From a bacterium OL-1 (lineage in GTDB: Bacteria > Actinomycetota > Coriobacteriia > Coriobacteriales > Atopobiaceae), in contig LM994627.1 in NCBI GenBank assembly GCA_000752675.2, positions 180,428 through 244,427 on the forward strand: 64,000 bases of DNA. The letters run 5' to 3'. Position 1 is the first letter of the stretch, and every line of letters begins with the position of its first letter. A model generated the notes under the pieces. The model had not been told where the DNA came from and ran no database searches. It saw nothing but the letters and a program-made list of their open reading frames with translations. Below, piece after piece: positions 14,509 through 23,408 of this stretch. The position numbers were made by a program, and so were the translations under genes.

Positions 14509-16104
14509 ATGGCTGACACCATGCGTGGCGTGTACACCAACCTGACGGAAATCAGACGCAACGTCTTTTGCGAGGTCGCGAAGATTGCCTACGAGGGCGG
14601 CGACGACCAGGCAAAAAAGCTCGACGAGCTGCCCTACAAGATCATCCCTGGTGACGTTGCCACCTACCGCGAGAGCGTGTTTCTCGAGCGCGCCATCGTG
14701 GGCGAGCGCATCCGCCTTACGCTAGGCCTGCCGCTGCAGGGCGTCGACCGCCCCGAGCAGCTCTCCGACGGCCTCGCCGAGGCGGCAAAGCCCGAGACCT
14801 ACTACCAGCCGCCCCTCATCAACATCATCAAGTTTGCCTGCAACGCCTGCGAGGACAACGTCTACCGCGTTACCAACATGTGCCAGGGCTGCCTTGCGCA
14901 CCCCTGCCGCGAGATCTGCCCCAAGGGTGCCATCACCTTTGTGGACAAGAAGGCCCACATCGACCAGGAGAAGTGCATTCACTGCGGGCAGTGCGCCAAG
15001 GTCTGCCCGTACCATGCCATTCTCCACAAGGAGCGCCCCTGCGCCTCGGCCTGCGGCATGCATGCCATTGGTTCCGACGAACACGGACGCGCGCAGATCG
15101 ACTACGAGAAGTGCGTCTCGTGCGGACAGTGCCTCATCAACTGCCCGTTTGGCGCCATTGCTGACAAGAGCCAGATCTTCCAGGTGATCCAGGCCATCAA
15201 CGCGGGCGACGAGGTCATTGCCGCCGTGGCGCCGGCGTTCGTCGGCCAGTTTGGCGGCAAGGGCAACGTGGGCAAGCTGCGCGAGGCCTTCCACCAGCTG
15301 GGATTCTCCGGCGTCGAGGAGGTTGCGCTTGGCGCAGACCTCTGCACCATCCAGGAGGCGGACGACTACCTGAACGAGGTCCCAGACAAGCTTCCCTTCA
15401 TGGGCACATCGTGCTGCCCGGCGTGGTCGGTCATGGCAAAGAAGGAGTTCCCCAAGTACGCCAACTGCATCTCCATGGCACTTACGCCCATGACCCTTAC
15501 GGCGCGCATGATTCGCACCCAGCACCCGCACGCCAAGATCGTCTTTGTGGGGCCCTGCGCCGCCAAGAAGCTCGAGGCCATGCGCAAGTCCATCAGGAGC
15601 GAGGTTGACTTTGTGCTCACCTTCGAGGAGATGGCGGGCATGATGGAGGCCAAGCAGATTGACTACCTCTCGCTGGCCGACGACAACAAGAGCGACTTCG
15701 ACGTGGCCTCTGCGGACGGCCGCGGCTTTGCCGTGGCGGGCGGTGTGGCCACGGCCGTGGTCAACGCCATCCACCGTCGCTACCCCGACCGCGAGGTCAA
15801 CGTGGCCAATGCCGAGGGCCTCGAGGACTGCCGCAAGATGATGAAGGACGCCGTGCGCGGCAAGTACCCCGGCTACCTGCTCGAGGGCATGGCGTGCCCG
15901 GGTGGCTGCGTTGCCGGCGCCGGCACGCTGCAGGCCATCAACAAGTCTGCCGCCGCGGTCAAGCGCTACGCCAAGCGCTCGCCGCACGAGAACGCCACCG
16001 AGAACGCGTATCGCGTGCTCATCCCGGCGCTTGCCGAGGAGGGCGGCGTGGACACCGAGGTCGAGGAGACCTTCGAGGCCCAGCGCCCGGCTGGCGAGAA
16101 GTAA
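14509..16104 (+). CDS. [FeFe] hydrogenase, monomeric cytosolic, group-B-like
   Basis: This 531-aa iron-sulfur enzyme has a Cys-rich N-terminal segment (CNACEDN, CQGCLAHPC), two [4Fe-4S] ferredoxin motifs (CIHCGQCAKVCP and CVSCGQCLINCP), and the three H-cluster motifs: TSCCPAW at about residue 300, GPCAAKK at about 347, and EGMACPGGCVAGAG at about 460. GPCAAKK instead of MPCxxK is the pattern of group-B enzymes. It should exchange electrons between ferredoxin and protons/H2. The maturases HydE/F/G are not in the window. GAGAGG lies eight bases before the ATG. It stands alone, apparently monocistronic. Confidence 0.9.
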   Translation: MADTMRGVYTNLTEIRRNVFCEVAKIAYEGGDDQAKKLDELPYKIIPGDVATYRESVFLERAIVGERIRLTLGLPLQGVDRPEQLSDGLAEAAKPETYYQPPLINIIKFACNACEDNVYRVTNMCQGCLAHPCREICPKGAITFVDKKAHIDQEKCIHCGQCAKVCPYHAILHKERPCASACGMHAIGSDEHGRAQIDYEKCVSCGQCLINCPFGAIADKSQIFQVIQAINAGDEVIAAVAPAFVGQFGGKGNVGKLREAFHQLGFSGVEEVALGADLCTIQEADDYLNEVPDKLPFMGTSCCPAWSVMAKKEFPKYANCISMALTPMTLTARMIRTQHPHAKIVFVGPCAAKKLEAMRKSIRSEVDFVLTFEEMAGMMEAKQIDYLSLADDNKSDFDVASADGRGFAVAGGVATAVVNAIHRRYPDREVNVANAEGLEDCRKMMKDAVRGKYPGYLLEGMACPGGCVAGAGTLQAINKSAAAVKRYAKRSPHENATENAYRVLIPALAEEGGVDTEVEETFEAQRPAGEK

Positions 16105-16153
16105 GGGGCGTCACTGCCAGACCCGGGCGCTCGCTTTCCTCGCCCCTCTGGAA

Positions 16154-16250
16154 ACCTGCGGGTTAATAGCATCGTGCCGAGAAGGACCAAGCGCTCTAGC
16201 TGCGGTTCTTCTCGGCACCGCCTTCTCGCGACTGCTACTAAGCCGCAGGT
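16154..16250. repeat. 97-bp imperfect palindromic element downstream of the hydrogenase
   Basis: Ends of 18 bases (16154-16171 and 16233-16250) are inverted repeats with two mismatches, and an internal pair (16175-16189 with 16206-16220) matches at 14 of 15. The whole could fold as one long hairpin with a roughly 12-base insertion on the right arm. CGAGAAG/CTTCTCG occurs three times in it. It could be a MITE-like relic, a terminator or a small RNA. Confidence 0.6.
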
Positions 16251-16282
16251 CTTGCGGGAGGTCCACAAGCTTTCCCCCGCAC

Positions 16283-16315
16283 ACAAAATGACCCCGCTGG
16301 CACATGCCAACGGGG
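16283..16315 (-). terminator. Intrinsic terminator of the 102-aa gene
   Basis: A 10-bp stem with one G-T pair (16292-16301 with 16306-16315) is followed on the minus strand by TCATTTTG. Confidence 0.7.
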
Positions 16316-16338
16316 CCGCAATGCTTTTGACGGCAGGG

Positions 16339-16647
16339 TTACTCGGTCTTCTCGCCCTTTACCGAGGCATAGAAGGTTGCCTGGTCAAACACGTCCTTTA
16401 TGGTCTTGCCGTGGACGAAGGGGAGCGTGAGGAACTCGTCGACGGTGTCGACAAGCTCACTGCAGTCGACGAAGTGGTTCTTGGAGTTGCGCCGCGAGGT
16501 GTCTTGCGCGCGCCATGCCTCATAGTTGACGTCTGTGAGGTAGTAGACGGCCGACCCGACCTTCATATAAACCGAATGGTTTCTATGAAGGTAGTCGGCC
16601 AGATCGTTGTAGCTGATGTCGAGCGCCTCTGCCGCTTTCTTTCCCAT
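16339..16647 (-). CDS. Hypothetical protein, 102 aa
   Basis: A small acidic/neutral soluble protein with no signal peptide or membrane segment. It has an N-terminal helix (AAEALDISYNDLADYLHR), a possible beta strand with VYMKVGSAVYYLTD, and a Glu/Asp-rich C-terminal helix. AAAGGA precedes the ATG and a terminator follows, so it is a well-formed monocistronic gene. I recognise no family. Confidence 0.65.
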   Translation of the reverse strand: MGKKAAEALDISYNDLADYLHRNHSVYMKVGSAVYYLTDVNYEAWRAQDTSRRNSKNHFVDCSELVDTVDEFLTLPFVHGKTIKDVFDQATFYASVKGEKTE

Positions 16648-16924
16648 GGCATGTCCTTTCGCCGAACGACCATGACCTGCATAGATTGACTATATCCCCG
16701 TTGGCGCAGAGTTAGTCCCGCGTTTGGATAATGTTCCCTTCTCGTCGGCAAGCGATTGTTTCTCCAAATAAGTAGCAGCTCGAAGGGGGTGCACTTGCGC
16801 CGCCCGCCCGATTGGTCGTAGTTGGCGCGGTCTTCCCGCGGCGCGTGCGCTAGCATTGTGGGGAATGCGCAGGGGCTCGGGCGCCTCTTGGTACCCGTTT
16901 GAGGCTTGATGAAGGAGCGCCGCC

Positions 16925-17767
16925 ATGGAAGCAAGCGAGGCCAAGGTTCTTGCGTCCGCGTGCATGCGGCGTCGCACGGTGCGCACGTTTGACGGAACGC
17001 CGCTCTCGCCAGAGACGTGCAAGCTTCTGAAGACCCTGGCATCCAATGGCGAGAATCCCTATGGCATACCGGTTGACCTGCGGCTTATTGATGCTGAGAC
17101 GTACGGTGCCACCAGCCGTGTGATTCGAGGGACCAGCTGGTACGTTGTTGGCTCTCTTCCGCGCTGCCCTCACGCCGAGGAGGCCTTTGGCTACGTGGTC
17201 GAGCGCCTGGTTCTGGCTGCGACGGCGCACGGCCTGGGGACGGCATGGCTTGCGGGCACTATCGATCGGCCGGCCTTCGAGCGCGTGGTGGGTGTTGACG
17301 GGGACGAGAACCGCATCATGCCGGCGTTGATTGCCGTTGGCGTGCCGGCGGCGCGCATGTCGGCGCTCGAGCGCGTCATGCGCTCAAAGCTCCATGCGGA
17401 CGAGCGGGCGCCATGGGATACCCTCTTCTTCCAGGGAGACCTTGCGCATCCCATTGCCTCGCCGGATGAATGCGACCCCACGCTGGCGGCCGCGCTCAGC
17501 TGCGTGCGGCTGGCGCCCTCGGCGCAGAACCTCCAGCCGTGGCGGCTCGTCTGCTCGGACGGGCACATCGACCTCTTTGAGGATCGCACGCTGCCACTTA
17601 GGTCCATCGGTGACGTGCAGCTCGTTGACATGGGGATTGCCATGCTCCACCTTGAGGCGGGCCTCGCTCAGCGTGGTGTGCGTGGCACGTGGTCATTCGA
17701 CGGGCCGGTGGCTGGCGTGGCCGGTGCGAGCGCCTCGGCCACCTACGTTGCCACCATCAGTTATTAG
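16925..17767 (+). CDS. Nitroreductase-family protein (putative nitroreductase TM1586-like)
   Basis: This 280-aa flavoprotein-like protein contains two halves reminiscent of a tandem nitroreductase fold: RRRTVRTFDGTPLSPE near the start and AALSCVRLAPSAQNLQPWRLV at about residue 185, with LVDMGIAMLHLEAGLA near the end. These fit the TM1586 type of nitroreductase in which FMN binds between halves of one chain. The ATG follows AAGGAGCGCC. The substrate is unknown. Confidence 0.8.
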   Translation: MEASEAKVLASACMRRRTVRTFDGTPLSPETCKLLKTLASNGENPYGIPVDLRLIDAETYGATSRVIRGTSWYVVGSLPRCPHAEEAFGYVVERLVLAATAHGLGTAWLAGTIDRPAFERVVGVDGDENRIMPALIAVGVPAARMSALERVMRSKLHADERAPWDTLFFQGDLAHPIASPDECDPTLAAALSCVRLAPSAQNLQPWRLVCSDGHIDLFEDRTLPLRSIGDVQLVDMGIAMLHLEAGLAQRGVRGTWSFDGPVAGVAGASASATYVATISY

Positions 17768-17790
17768 ACACAAATCGCATCAAGTGTCGT

Positions 17791-17818
17791 TTACTTGTTG
17801 CACCACGGGGTAGATAAT
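17791..17818 (+). promoter_or_regulatory. Promoter for the non-coding RNA at 17.8 kb
   Basis: TTACTT (17791-17796) and GATAAT (17813-17818) are 16 bases apart, 24 bases after the nitroreductase stop. Transcription would start near 17825. Confidence 0.55.
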
Positions 17819-17824
17819 CCATCG

Positions 17825-18133
17825 AAACAAAGGTTAGCTTCGAGGCACGGCTCCGGGCTCGAGTGAGGGAGGCGATACCGATGGGCAGCGAAGACGAGAC
17901 ACATTCAAGCCTGTCTGCGGCCGCCAACCCAAGGCACGCCCGTTTGTAGGTCCCGGGAGGGCCGGCAACGCGAAGCGTAAGTCGCATCAAGGGCGCTAGC
18001 AACCTGGCGGTTCACAGACAGCAGCTCTACAGGTTGCGATAGCAGAGGAGCGATACCACCCTAATAGCCAAAGGGAAGTCCACATGACATGAGGAGGGCC
18101 GGCAGTCTAAGAGACGCCGGCCCTCTGTTTTTT
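17825..18133 (+). ncRNA. Unassigned structured RNA of about 310 nt with predicted pseudoknot
   Basis: The 389-base gap between convergent genes holds a promoter, no credible ORF and a strong terminator (10-bp stem 18094-18103 with 18116-18125, then six T at 18128). Hand folding finds helix B, 17995-18005 with 18031-18043 (11 bp, one two-base bulge), whose loop (18006-18021) pairs with 17911-17925 (CTGTCTG and CCGCC blocks), making an H-type pseudoknot. A GAA-loop hairpin lies at 17968-17978. GCGATACC occurs twice (17872, 18050). It lacks RNase P and tmRNA landmarks. The raiA-type RNA of Firmicutes and Actinobacteria is a candidate to test; I cannot assign a family. Confidence 0.6.
18094..18133 (+). 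terminator. Terminator of the 17.8-kb RNA
   Basis: A GC-rich 10-bp stem extended by an inner 4-bp stem, loop AAG, is followed by GTTTTTTG. Confidence 0.9.
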
Positions 18134-18156
18134 GCTTTTGTCGGCAAGTGCACCTG

Positions 18157-19143
18157 CTAGTGGCGCACCTCAAAGGGCGTCTTCTCTCCGCGCTCGAAGG
18201 CGAGAAGTGCGCTTGCGGAGTTGCGGATCATGGCCTCCACGTCCTCGGCGGTGTAGAACGCCATGTGCGGAGAGACGATCACGTTGGGGAAGGCCATGAG
18301 GACCGAGCGGTCTCGGTTGGGAAGCACGTCTCGGCTGCGGTCCAGGTAGTAGAGGTCCTCCTCGTGCTCAATGGTGTCAAGCGCCGCCGCGCCCACCTGA
18401 CCGGACTCCACCGCCCCCACCAGCGCCTGCGTGTCGATGAGCATGCCGCGCGCCGCGTTCACGATGGTTACGCCTCGCTTCATCTTGGAAAAGGCTGCGG
18501 CGTCGATCATGTGGCGGTTCTCGGGAAGACCCGGCGCGTGGAGTGTGATTGCGTCGGACTCGGCGTAGAGGGTGTCAAGGTCAACGTAGGTGGCAAGTTT
18601 TGCGACCTCGGGGTTGGGGTAGGGGTCATAGGCAAGGAGCCTGCAGCCAAAGCCCGCGAGATGCCTCACGACCGTGGCGCCAATGCGTCCTGTGCCAATG
18701 ACGCCCACCGTGGAGGTGGAGATGTCCTTCCCCAGCTTGCCATGAAGGCCAAAATCCTGCGCGAGGGACTGGCGCGAGAGGAGCTTCACCTTGCGCTGGG
18801 CCATGAGCAGCAGCATGATGGCGTAGTTCGCCACGCCTTCGGGCGGGTAGGGGGCGTTCGCCACGCGCATGCCCAGCTTGTAGGCGTGTGCTACGTCGAT
18901 GTGCTCGTAGCCGATGGTCCTGGTGGCGAGGTTCTTGATACCCTCCTCGTGGAAGGCGTCGAGAAGATCTGCCGGCATGGGGTTGGTGATGATGCAGAGC
19001 GCGTCATAGCCGCGGGCTAGGACTACGTTCTCGAGGCTGGGGTACTCGGACGTCCAGCCGTACTCGAATCCCATCTCGCGCGCGCATGCGTCAAGATAGC
19101 CCAGCTCATCGTACTCGCGCAGGGCATAGGCAAAGAGCTTCAT
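18157..19143 (-). CDS. D-isomer-specific 2-hydroxyacid dehydrogenase (D-lactate dehydrogenase-like)
   Basis: This 328-aa NAD-dependent enzyme has the Rossmann motif GTGRIGATVVRHL with Asp in LLAYDPYPN for NAD, the catalytic Arg in NAARGMLID, and the acid-base His in SPHMAFYT. NAPYPPEGVANYAIMLLL is typical of the D-LDH/VanH branch. The start at 19143 has AAGGAGAA upstream; a longer frame has none. It likely reduces pyruvate or another 2-keto acid during fermentation. VanH activity is unlikely, since no vanA or vanX is near. Confidence 0.88.
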   Translation of the reverse strand: MKLFAYALREYDELGYLDACAREMGFEYGWTSEYPSLENVVLARGYDALCIITNPMPADLLDAFHEEGIKNLATRTIGYEHIDVAHAYKLGMRVANAPYPPEGVANYAIMLLLMAQRKVKLLSRQSLAQDFGLHGKLGKDISTSTVGVIGTGRIGATVVRHLAGFGCRLLAYDPYPNPEVAKLATYVDLDTLYAESDAITLHAPGLPENRHMIDAAAFSKMKRGVTIVNAARGMLIDTQALVGAVESGQVGAAALDTIEHEEDLYYLDRSRDVLPNRDRSVLMAFPNVIVSPHMAFYTAEDVEAMIRNSASALLAFERGEKTPFEVRH

Positions 19144-19417
19144 GTTTGTTCTCCTTAGGTCACGCTGAGTGCGGCTCCATGGTAGCCGCCGTGGTCGGGC
19201 GGGCGCAGCTCGGCGAGCAACGCGAAACATGCCGGTCAAACGGGTGCACCGTCAGTTCGACAGGCGCGAATCGACGGCTCGTCCTTCTCGCCTATCAACC
19301 CATGCACGGAGATAATCTCAGCGCGTATGCAGTAGATTTTCGGCCCTTAGGGGTTTATCGCCCCCGGTGGTGGGTACCTAGATATACGTTGGCTTGTCTC
19401 AAAGGAAAGAAGCACGC

Positions 19418-21388
19418 ATGAAGCAATTCAAGACAGAGTCCAAGAAGCTCTTGGACCTCATGATTAACTCGATCTACACCAACAAGGAGATCTTCCTGCG
19501 CGAGCTCATCTCCAACGCGTCTGACGCTATCGACAAGCTCTCCTTTGAGAGCCTGACCAATCCGGACGTGCACGTTGACCAGGACTCGCTTGCCATCCGC
19601 CTTGCCTTCGACAAGGACACTCGCACCATCACGGTGAGCGACAACGGCATCGGCATGACAAAGGAGGAGCTAGACAAGAACCTGGGCACCATCGCCCACT
19701 CGGGCTCTGAGGCCTTCAAGGAGGCAAACGCCGATCACCAGGGCCAGGACATGGACATCATCGGCCAGTTTGGCGTGGGCTTCTACTCCGCCTTCATGGT
19801 TGCCGACAAGGTCCGCGTGGTAAGCCGCGCCTACGGTGCGGACGAGGCATTTGCCTGGGAGTCCGACGGCCGCAGCGGCTACACCATCGAACCTGCCGCC
19901 GAGGGAGAGCGCTCGGGCGAGAACGACCACGGCACCGACGTGACGCTCTACCTGCGCCCCTCGACCGAGGAGGACAACACCGACCGCTTCCTCTCCGAGT
20001 GGGGCCTGCGCGACCTTGTCACGCGCTACTCCAACTACGTGCGCCATCCCATTCAGATGATGGTCACCAAGAGCCGCGAGAAGCCCAAGCCCGAGGACGC
20101 CGGCGACGACTACAAGCCCGAGTACGAGGACTACCAGGAGCTTGAGACCCTCAACTCGATGACGCCCATCTGGAAGAAGCGTTCGAGCGAGGTCAAGCAG
20201 GAGGACTACGACGAGTTCTACAAGTCGACCTTCCACGACTGGGAGAAGCCGCAGCGCACGATCAGCTTCCACGCCGAGGGTGCGCTCTCGTACGACGCGC
20301 TGCTCTTCATTCCGTCCGAGCAGCCGTTTGACCTCTACAGCAAGGACTATGAGAAGGGCCTGGCTCTCTACTCGTCAAACGTCCTCATCCAGGAGAAGTG
20401 CGCCGACCTGCTCCCTGACTACTACAACTTCGTGCGCGGCATTGTCGACTCGCCTGACGTGACGCTCAACATCTCCCGCGAGACGCTGCAGCAGAACTCG
20501 CAGCTCAGGGCCATCGCTCGTCGCATCGAGAAGAAGATTCACTCCGAGCTCGAGGACATGCGCGACAACGACCGCGAGGCCTACGAGAAGTTCTTTGGCA
20601 ACTTTGGCCGTGGCCTCAAGTTTGGCATCTACAACTCCTACGGCTCGAAGGCCGCCGACCTCGCCGACCTGCTGCTGTTCTGGTCGGCCAAGGAGGGCAA
20701 GCAGGTCACGCTCAAGGAGTACGTGGCCGCCATGCCCGCCGAGCAGGACAAGATCTACTATGCTGCCGGCGACTCCCGTGACCGCCTGGAGAAGATGCCC
20801 GTGGTGGCCTCGGCCGTGAACCACGGCTTCGACGTGCTTCTCTGCACCCAGGACGTCGACGAGTTCATGTTCCAGTTCATGCGCACCTACCACGTGGACG
20901 CCGTGGCAGGCGACTCAGAGCACAAGGGCACCGACGCCCGCGACCTCGAGTTTGCCAACGTCTCCTCCGCGGACCTCAGCCTTGCGACCGAGGACGAGAA
21001 GAAGGCTGCCGACGAGGCGACCACCGAGCACAAGGACCTTATCGACGAGCTCAAGGGTGACCTGGGCGACAAGGTCACCGACGTTCGTGTGGCGGCTGGC
21101 CTGGGCGACGCCCCTGCGACGATTGCCTCCGAGGGCCCGGTCTCGCTCGAGATGGAGCGTGTGATCTCCCAGGGTCCCGAGGCAGCCTCTGCCCCCAAGG
21201 CCCAGCGCGTGCTGCAGCTCAACGCCGCGCACCCCGTGTTTGGCAAGCTCGTTGCGGCTCAGGAGGCCGGCGAGAAGGACCGCCTCAAGCTCATGGGGTC
21301 CATCCTCTATGACCAGGCGCTTCTCGTCGAGGGACTTCCCATCGACGACCCGGTCGAGTTTGCCAAGAACGTGACCGAGCTCATGTAG
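19418..21388 (+). CDS. htpG: Chaperone HtpG (Hsp90)
   Basis: This 656-aa cytosolic chaperone has a GHKL ATPase N-domain (ELISNASDAIDKL, DNGIGMTKEEL, GQFGVGFYSAFMVADKV), middle domain (NISRETLQQNSQL) and C-terminal dimerisation domain. AAAGGAAAG precedes the ATG at 19418. The 274-base upstream region shows no CIRCE or HAIR heat-shock operator that I can find. It is convergent with the LysR gene, with only 15 bases between. Confidence 0.96.
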   Translation: MKQFKTESKKLLDLMINSIYTNKEIFLRELISNASDAIDKLSFESLTNPDVHVDQDSLAIRLAFDKDTRTITVSDNGIGMTKEELDKNLGTIAHSGSEAFKEANADHQGQDMDIIGQFGVGFYSAFMVADKVRVVSRAYGADEAFAWESDGRSGYTIEPAAEGERSGENDHGTDVTLYLRPSTEEDNTDRFLSEWGLRDLVTRYSNYVRHPIQMMVTKSREKPKPEDAGDDYKPEYEDYQELETLNSMTPIWKKRSSEVKQEDYDEFYKSTFHDWEKPQRTISFHAEGALSYDALLFIPSEQPFDLYSKDYEKGLALYSSNVLIQEKCADLLPDYYNFVRGIVDSPDVTLNISRETLQQNSQLRAIARRIEKKIHSELEDMRDNDREAYEKFFGNFGRGLKFGIYNSYGSKAADLADLLLFWSAKEGKQVTLKEYVAAMPAEQDKIYYAAGDSRDRLEKMPVVASAVNHGFDVLLCTQDVDEFMFQFMRTYHVDAVAGDSEHKGTDARDLEFANVSSADLSLATEDEKKAADEATTEHKDLIDELKGDLGDKVTDVRVAAGLGDAPATIASEGPVSLEMERVISQGPEAASAPKAQRVLQLNAAHPVFGKLVAAQEAGEKDRLKLMGSILYDQALLVEGLPIDDPVEFAKNVTELM

Positions 21389-21403
21389 GAGCCGCGCGGG
21401 AGC

Positions 21404-22423
21404 CTACTTGGCGACGCCGGCCGGCGCCGCCAAACTTTGCGCCCCGCTAGCCGCGTTCTCATCATCACCGGCAACCGCCCTCGTGGCCTCCTTGGAGGGA
21501 ACGAGGGCGTTCTTGTCCGTGCAGCCCATGATGAGCTGGTTGAGCTCGGCGATGTAGGCCTGCGCAAGGCTCGAGAGCTTGCGCTCGCGGTGCACCACGT
21601 AGCCCACGTTCATGACCTCGTCCACATCGAGCGGGATGGCCACAACGCCATCGAGCATCTCGTCCGAGCGTACGCCCGTCGAGACGAGAAAGCCGTCGTA
21701 GCAGCGCAGGAGGCTCGTCATGGTTGCGCGGTCGCTCACGGTGATGCGCTGGCGGTGGGGGAGCGACGAGAGCGGCTCCTCGGAGTAGTAGAGCGAGCCC
21801 TCGGGGCCCTGCTCGAACGTGTAGCGCGGGTAGTCCTCAAGGTCCTGCACGCGCAGGCTCTTGCGCCCGGCAAGCGGATGTCCCTCTCGGACAAAGACGT
21901 GCGGGCGAGCCCGAAAGAGCGAGACAAAGCGCAGGTTTGCCTCGTCCAGGCGGCGCCTGAGCACGCGCTCGTTGTAGGTCGAGAGGTAGAGCACCCCGAT
22001 GTCGCTCCTAAAGGTGCGCACGTCGTCGATCACGTCGGCCGTGCGCGTCTCGCGCAGGGTGAAGTCGCAGGACTCGTCATGGCGCTTTGCGACAAACTCC
22101 GTGAAGGCGTTTACCACAAAGGCATAGTGCTGAGACGAGACGGACAACTTGCGATAGGTGTCGTTGCGGTCGCTCTCGTAGTGGCGAATCATGAGGTCTG
22201 CCTGCTCGACCACCTGGCGCGCATAGGCGAGAAGCTCCACGCCCTCGGACGTGAGCGTGATGCCCTTGTTCGTGCGGTTGAAGACCTTGACGCCCATCTC
22301 CTCCTCGAGCTCGCGGATGGAGGTCGAGAGGGCGGACTGGGAGATGTAGTGGCTGTGCGCTATGGAGTTGATCGACCCGCTCTCCGCGACGGCGATGAGA
22401 TAGCGCAGCTGCTGCAGGCGCAT
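21404..22423 (-). CDS. LysR-family transcriptional regulator
   Basis: This 339-aa protein has the N-terminal LysR helix-turn-helix (LRYLIAVAESGSINSIAH, SQSALSTSIRELEEEMGVKVFNRTNKG) and a LysR substrate domain. The last 40 residues are low-complexity Ala/Gly, beyond the usual length. It starts one base past the stop of the exonuclease gene upstream, so the two are co-transcribed. The target and effector are unknown; no adjacent divergent gene offers a hint. Confidence 0.9.
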   Translation of the reverse strand: MRLQQLRYLIAVAESGSINSIAHSHYISQSALSTSIRELEEEMGVKVFNRTNKGITLTSEGVELLAYARQVVEQADLMIRHYESDRNDTYRKLSVSSQHYAFVVNAFTEFVAKRHDESCDFTLRETRTADVIDDVRTFRSDIGVLYLSTYNERVLRRRLDEANLRFVSLFRARPHVFVREGHPLAGRKSLRVQDLEDYPRYTFEQGPEGSLYYSEEPLSSLPHRQRITVSDRATMTSLLRCYDGFLVSTGVRSDEMLDGVVAIPLDVDEVMNVGYVVHRERKLSSLAQAYIAELNQLIMGCTDKNALVPSKEATRAVAGDDENAASGAQSLAAPAGVAK

Positions 22424-22424
22424 G

Positions 22425-23408
22425 CTAGTCCTCCTCGCGCTGGCCGGGGAACATCTTGCGCTCCGAGAACTCTGCCTGCACGGTCGCGAGCATGAGGTCT
22501 ACGTCCTCGAGACCCAGGTGGCGCTCCTTCTCGTTCTTGCTCAGCGTTCCACGGCGGCGAGCCCAGTTCTCGAGCGTGGCGGGGTGGGTTTCGCGGGGAA
22601 GCAGGCGCACCTCCGGGTCCACGCGGCGGCAGATGTCGCGCGTGTCGATGGGCACGATCTTGCCGGCCTTGCGCGCCTCGGCATAGCCGTCCACGTTAAG
22701 CATGAACCAGGAGTCCTCAAAGGCAGCGTTGTGTGCCATGTAGGGGAAGGCTGTGAGCGCGGCGAGAATCGCCTTCTGCATCTTGGAGTTCTGGCGCAGA
22801 GGTGGCACGCCCTCGAGGTCCTTCCAGGTGATGTGGTGGATCTCGGAGAGGGGCACCCCCTTCTCGGCGTACATCTCGGGCATGCCGCAGTAGGCGGAAT
22901 AGGGGTTGGTGGGCTTTGCCGTGGGCGTGAGGTTCATGAACTCCAGGCCCACGTTGATCACATAGCCGCGGTCGGGCTCGCGGTCCGAGGTCTCGAGGTC
23001 GATGCCCACCACGGCGCCCCACACCGGCGCGTCGATGTAGGCGATGCCTAGGTCGGCGGCCGTGGGACCAGAGACGCGCGTGACCTCCTCGTCGGAGCGG
23101 TGCTGGAGTGTTGCCACGCCGTGGATAAGGTCGGCGTCCGAGAGGCGCCGCGCAAGGTTCAAGCCGTTGGTGTTTCTCAGCCGCTCGATGCCATAGCGGT
23201 CACAGATGTCGCGGTTCCTGTCCGCAAGGCCTCGTACCAGGTCAAACGAGAAGGGCTCGCGGCCAAGCGGCGCTGCCTTCCAGGCGTCGGTCAAAACCTT
23301 GATGGCCTCCTCGTTTTTCGAGCGCTCCTGGGTTAGGGAGTCGTCGTCCGTGAGAAAGCCCGGGAAGACGAAGGCATTTGCCTGTTCGATTGCCTGGGAG
23401 AGGTCCAT
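22425..23408 (-). CDS. DEDDh-type 3'-5' exonuclease domain protein
   Basis: This 327-aa protein carries an N-terminal region of about 140 residues without recognised fold and a C-terminal DnaQ-like exonuclease: ExoI GIDLETSD, ExoII AHNAAFEDSWF and ExoIII HLGLED. ExoII normally reads HNAxFD; here the Asp is Glu. The start at 23408 is chosen because the frame upstream is low-complexity Arg/Pro; AGGAG lies 14 bases off, so the start is uncertain. It may act in repair or RNA trimming. Confidence 0.78.
   Translation of the reverse strand: MDLSQAIEQANAFVFPGFLTDDDSLTQERSKNEEAIKVLTDAWKAAPLGREPFSFDLVRGLADRNRDICDRYGIERLRNTNGLNLARRLSDADLIHGVATLQHRSDEEVTRVSGPTAADLGIAYIDAPVWGAVVGIDLETSDREPDRGYVINVGLEFMNLTPTAKPTNPYSAYCGMPEMYAEKGVPLSEIHHITWKDLEGVPPLRQNSKMQKAILAALTAFPYMAHNAAFEDSWFMLNVDGYAEARKAGKIVPIDTRDICRRVDPEVRLLPRETHPATLENWARRRGTLSKNEKERHLGLEDVDLMLATVQAEFSERKMFPGQREED

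Noticed and set aside
11999..15987. Long minus-strand ORFs (11999-13282 and 14722-15987)
   Set aside because: Shadows of kdgK/kdgA and the hydrogenase; no ribosome binding site or recognisable domain.
17768..17788. GACAC/GTGTC hairpin as nitroreductase terminator
   Set aside because: Only five base pairs, no T run.
17825..18133. RNase P RNA, tmRNA or SRP RNA identity for the 17.8-kb RNA
   Set aside because: The GAGGAAAGTCC-type P4 core, a tRNA-like end and the GGAAGGAAGCAGC SRP loop are all missing.
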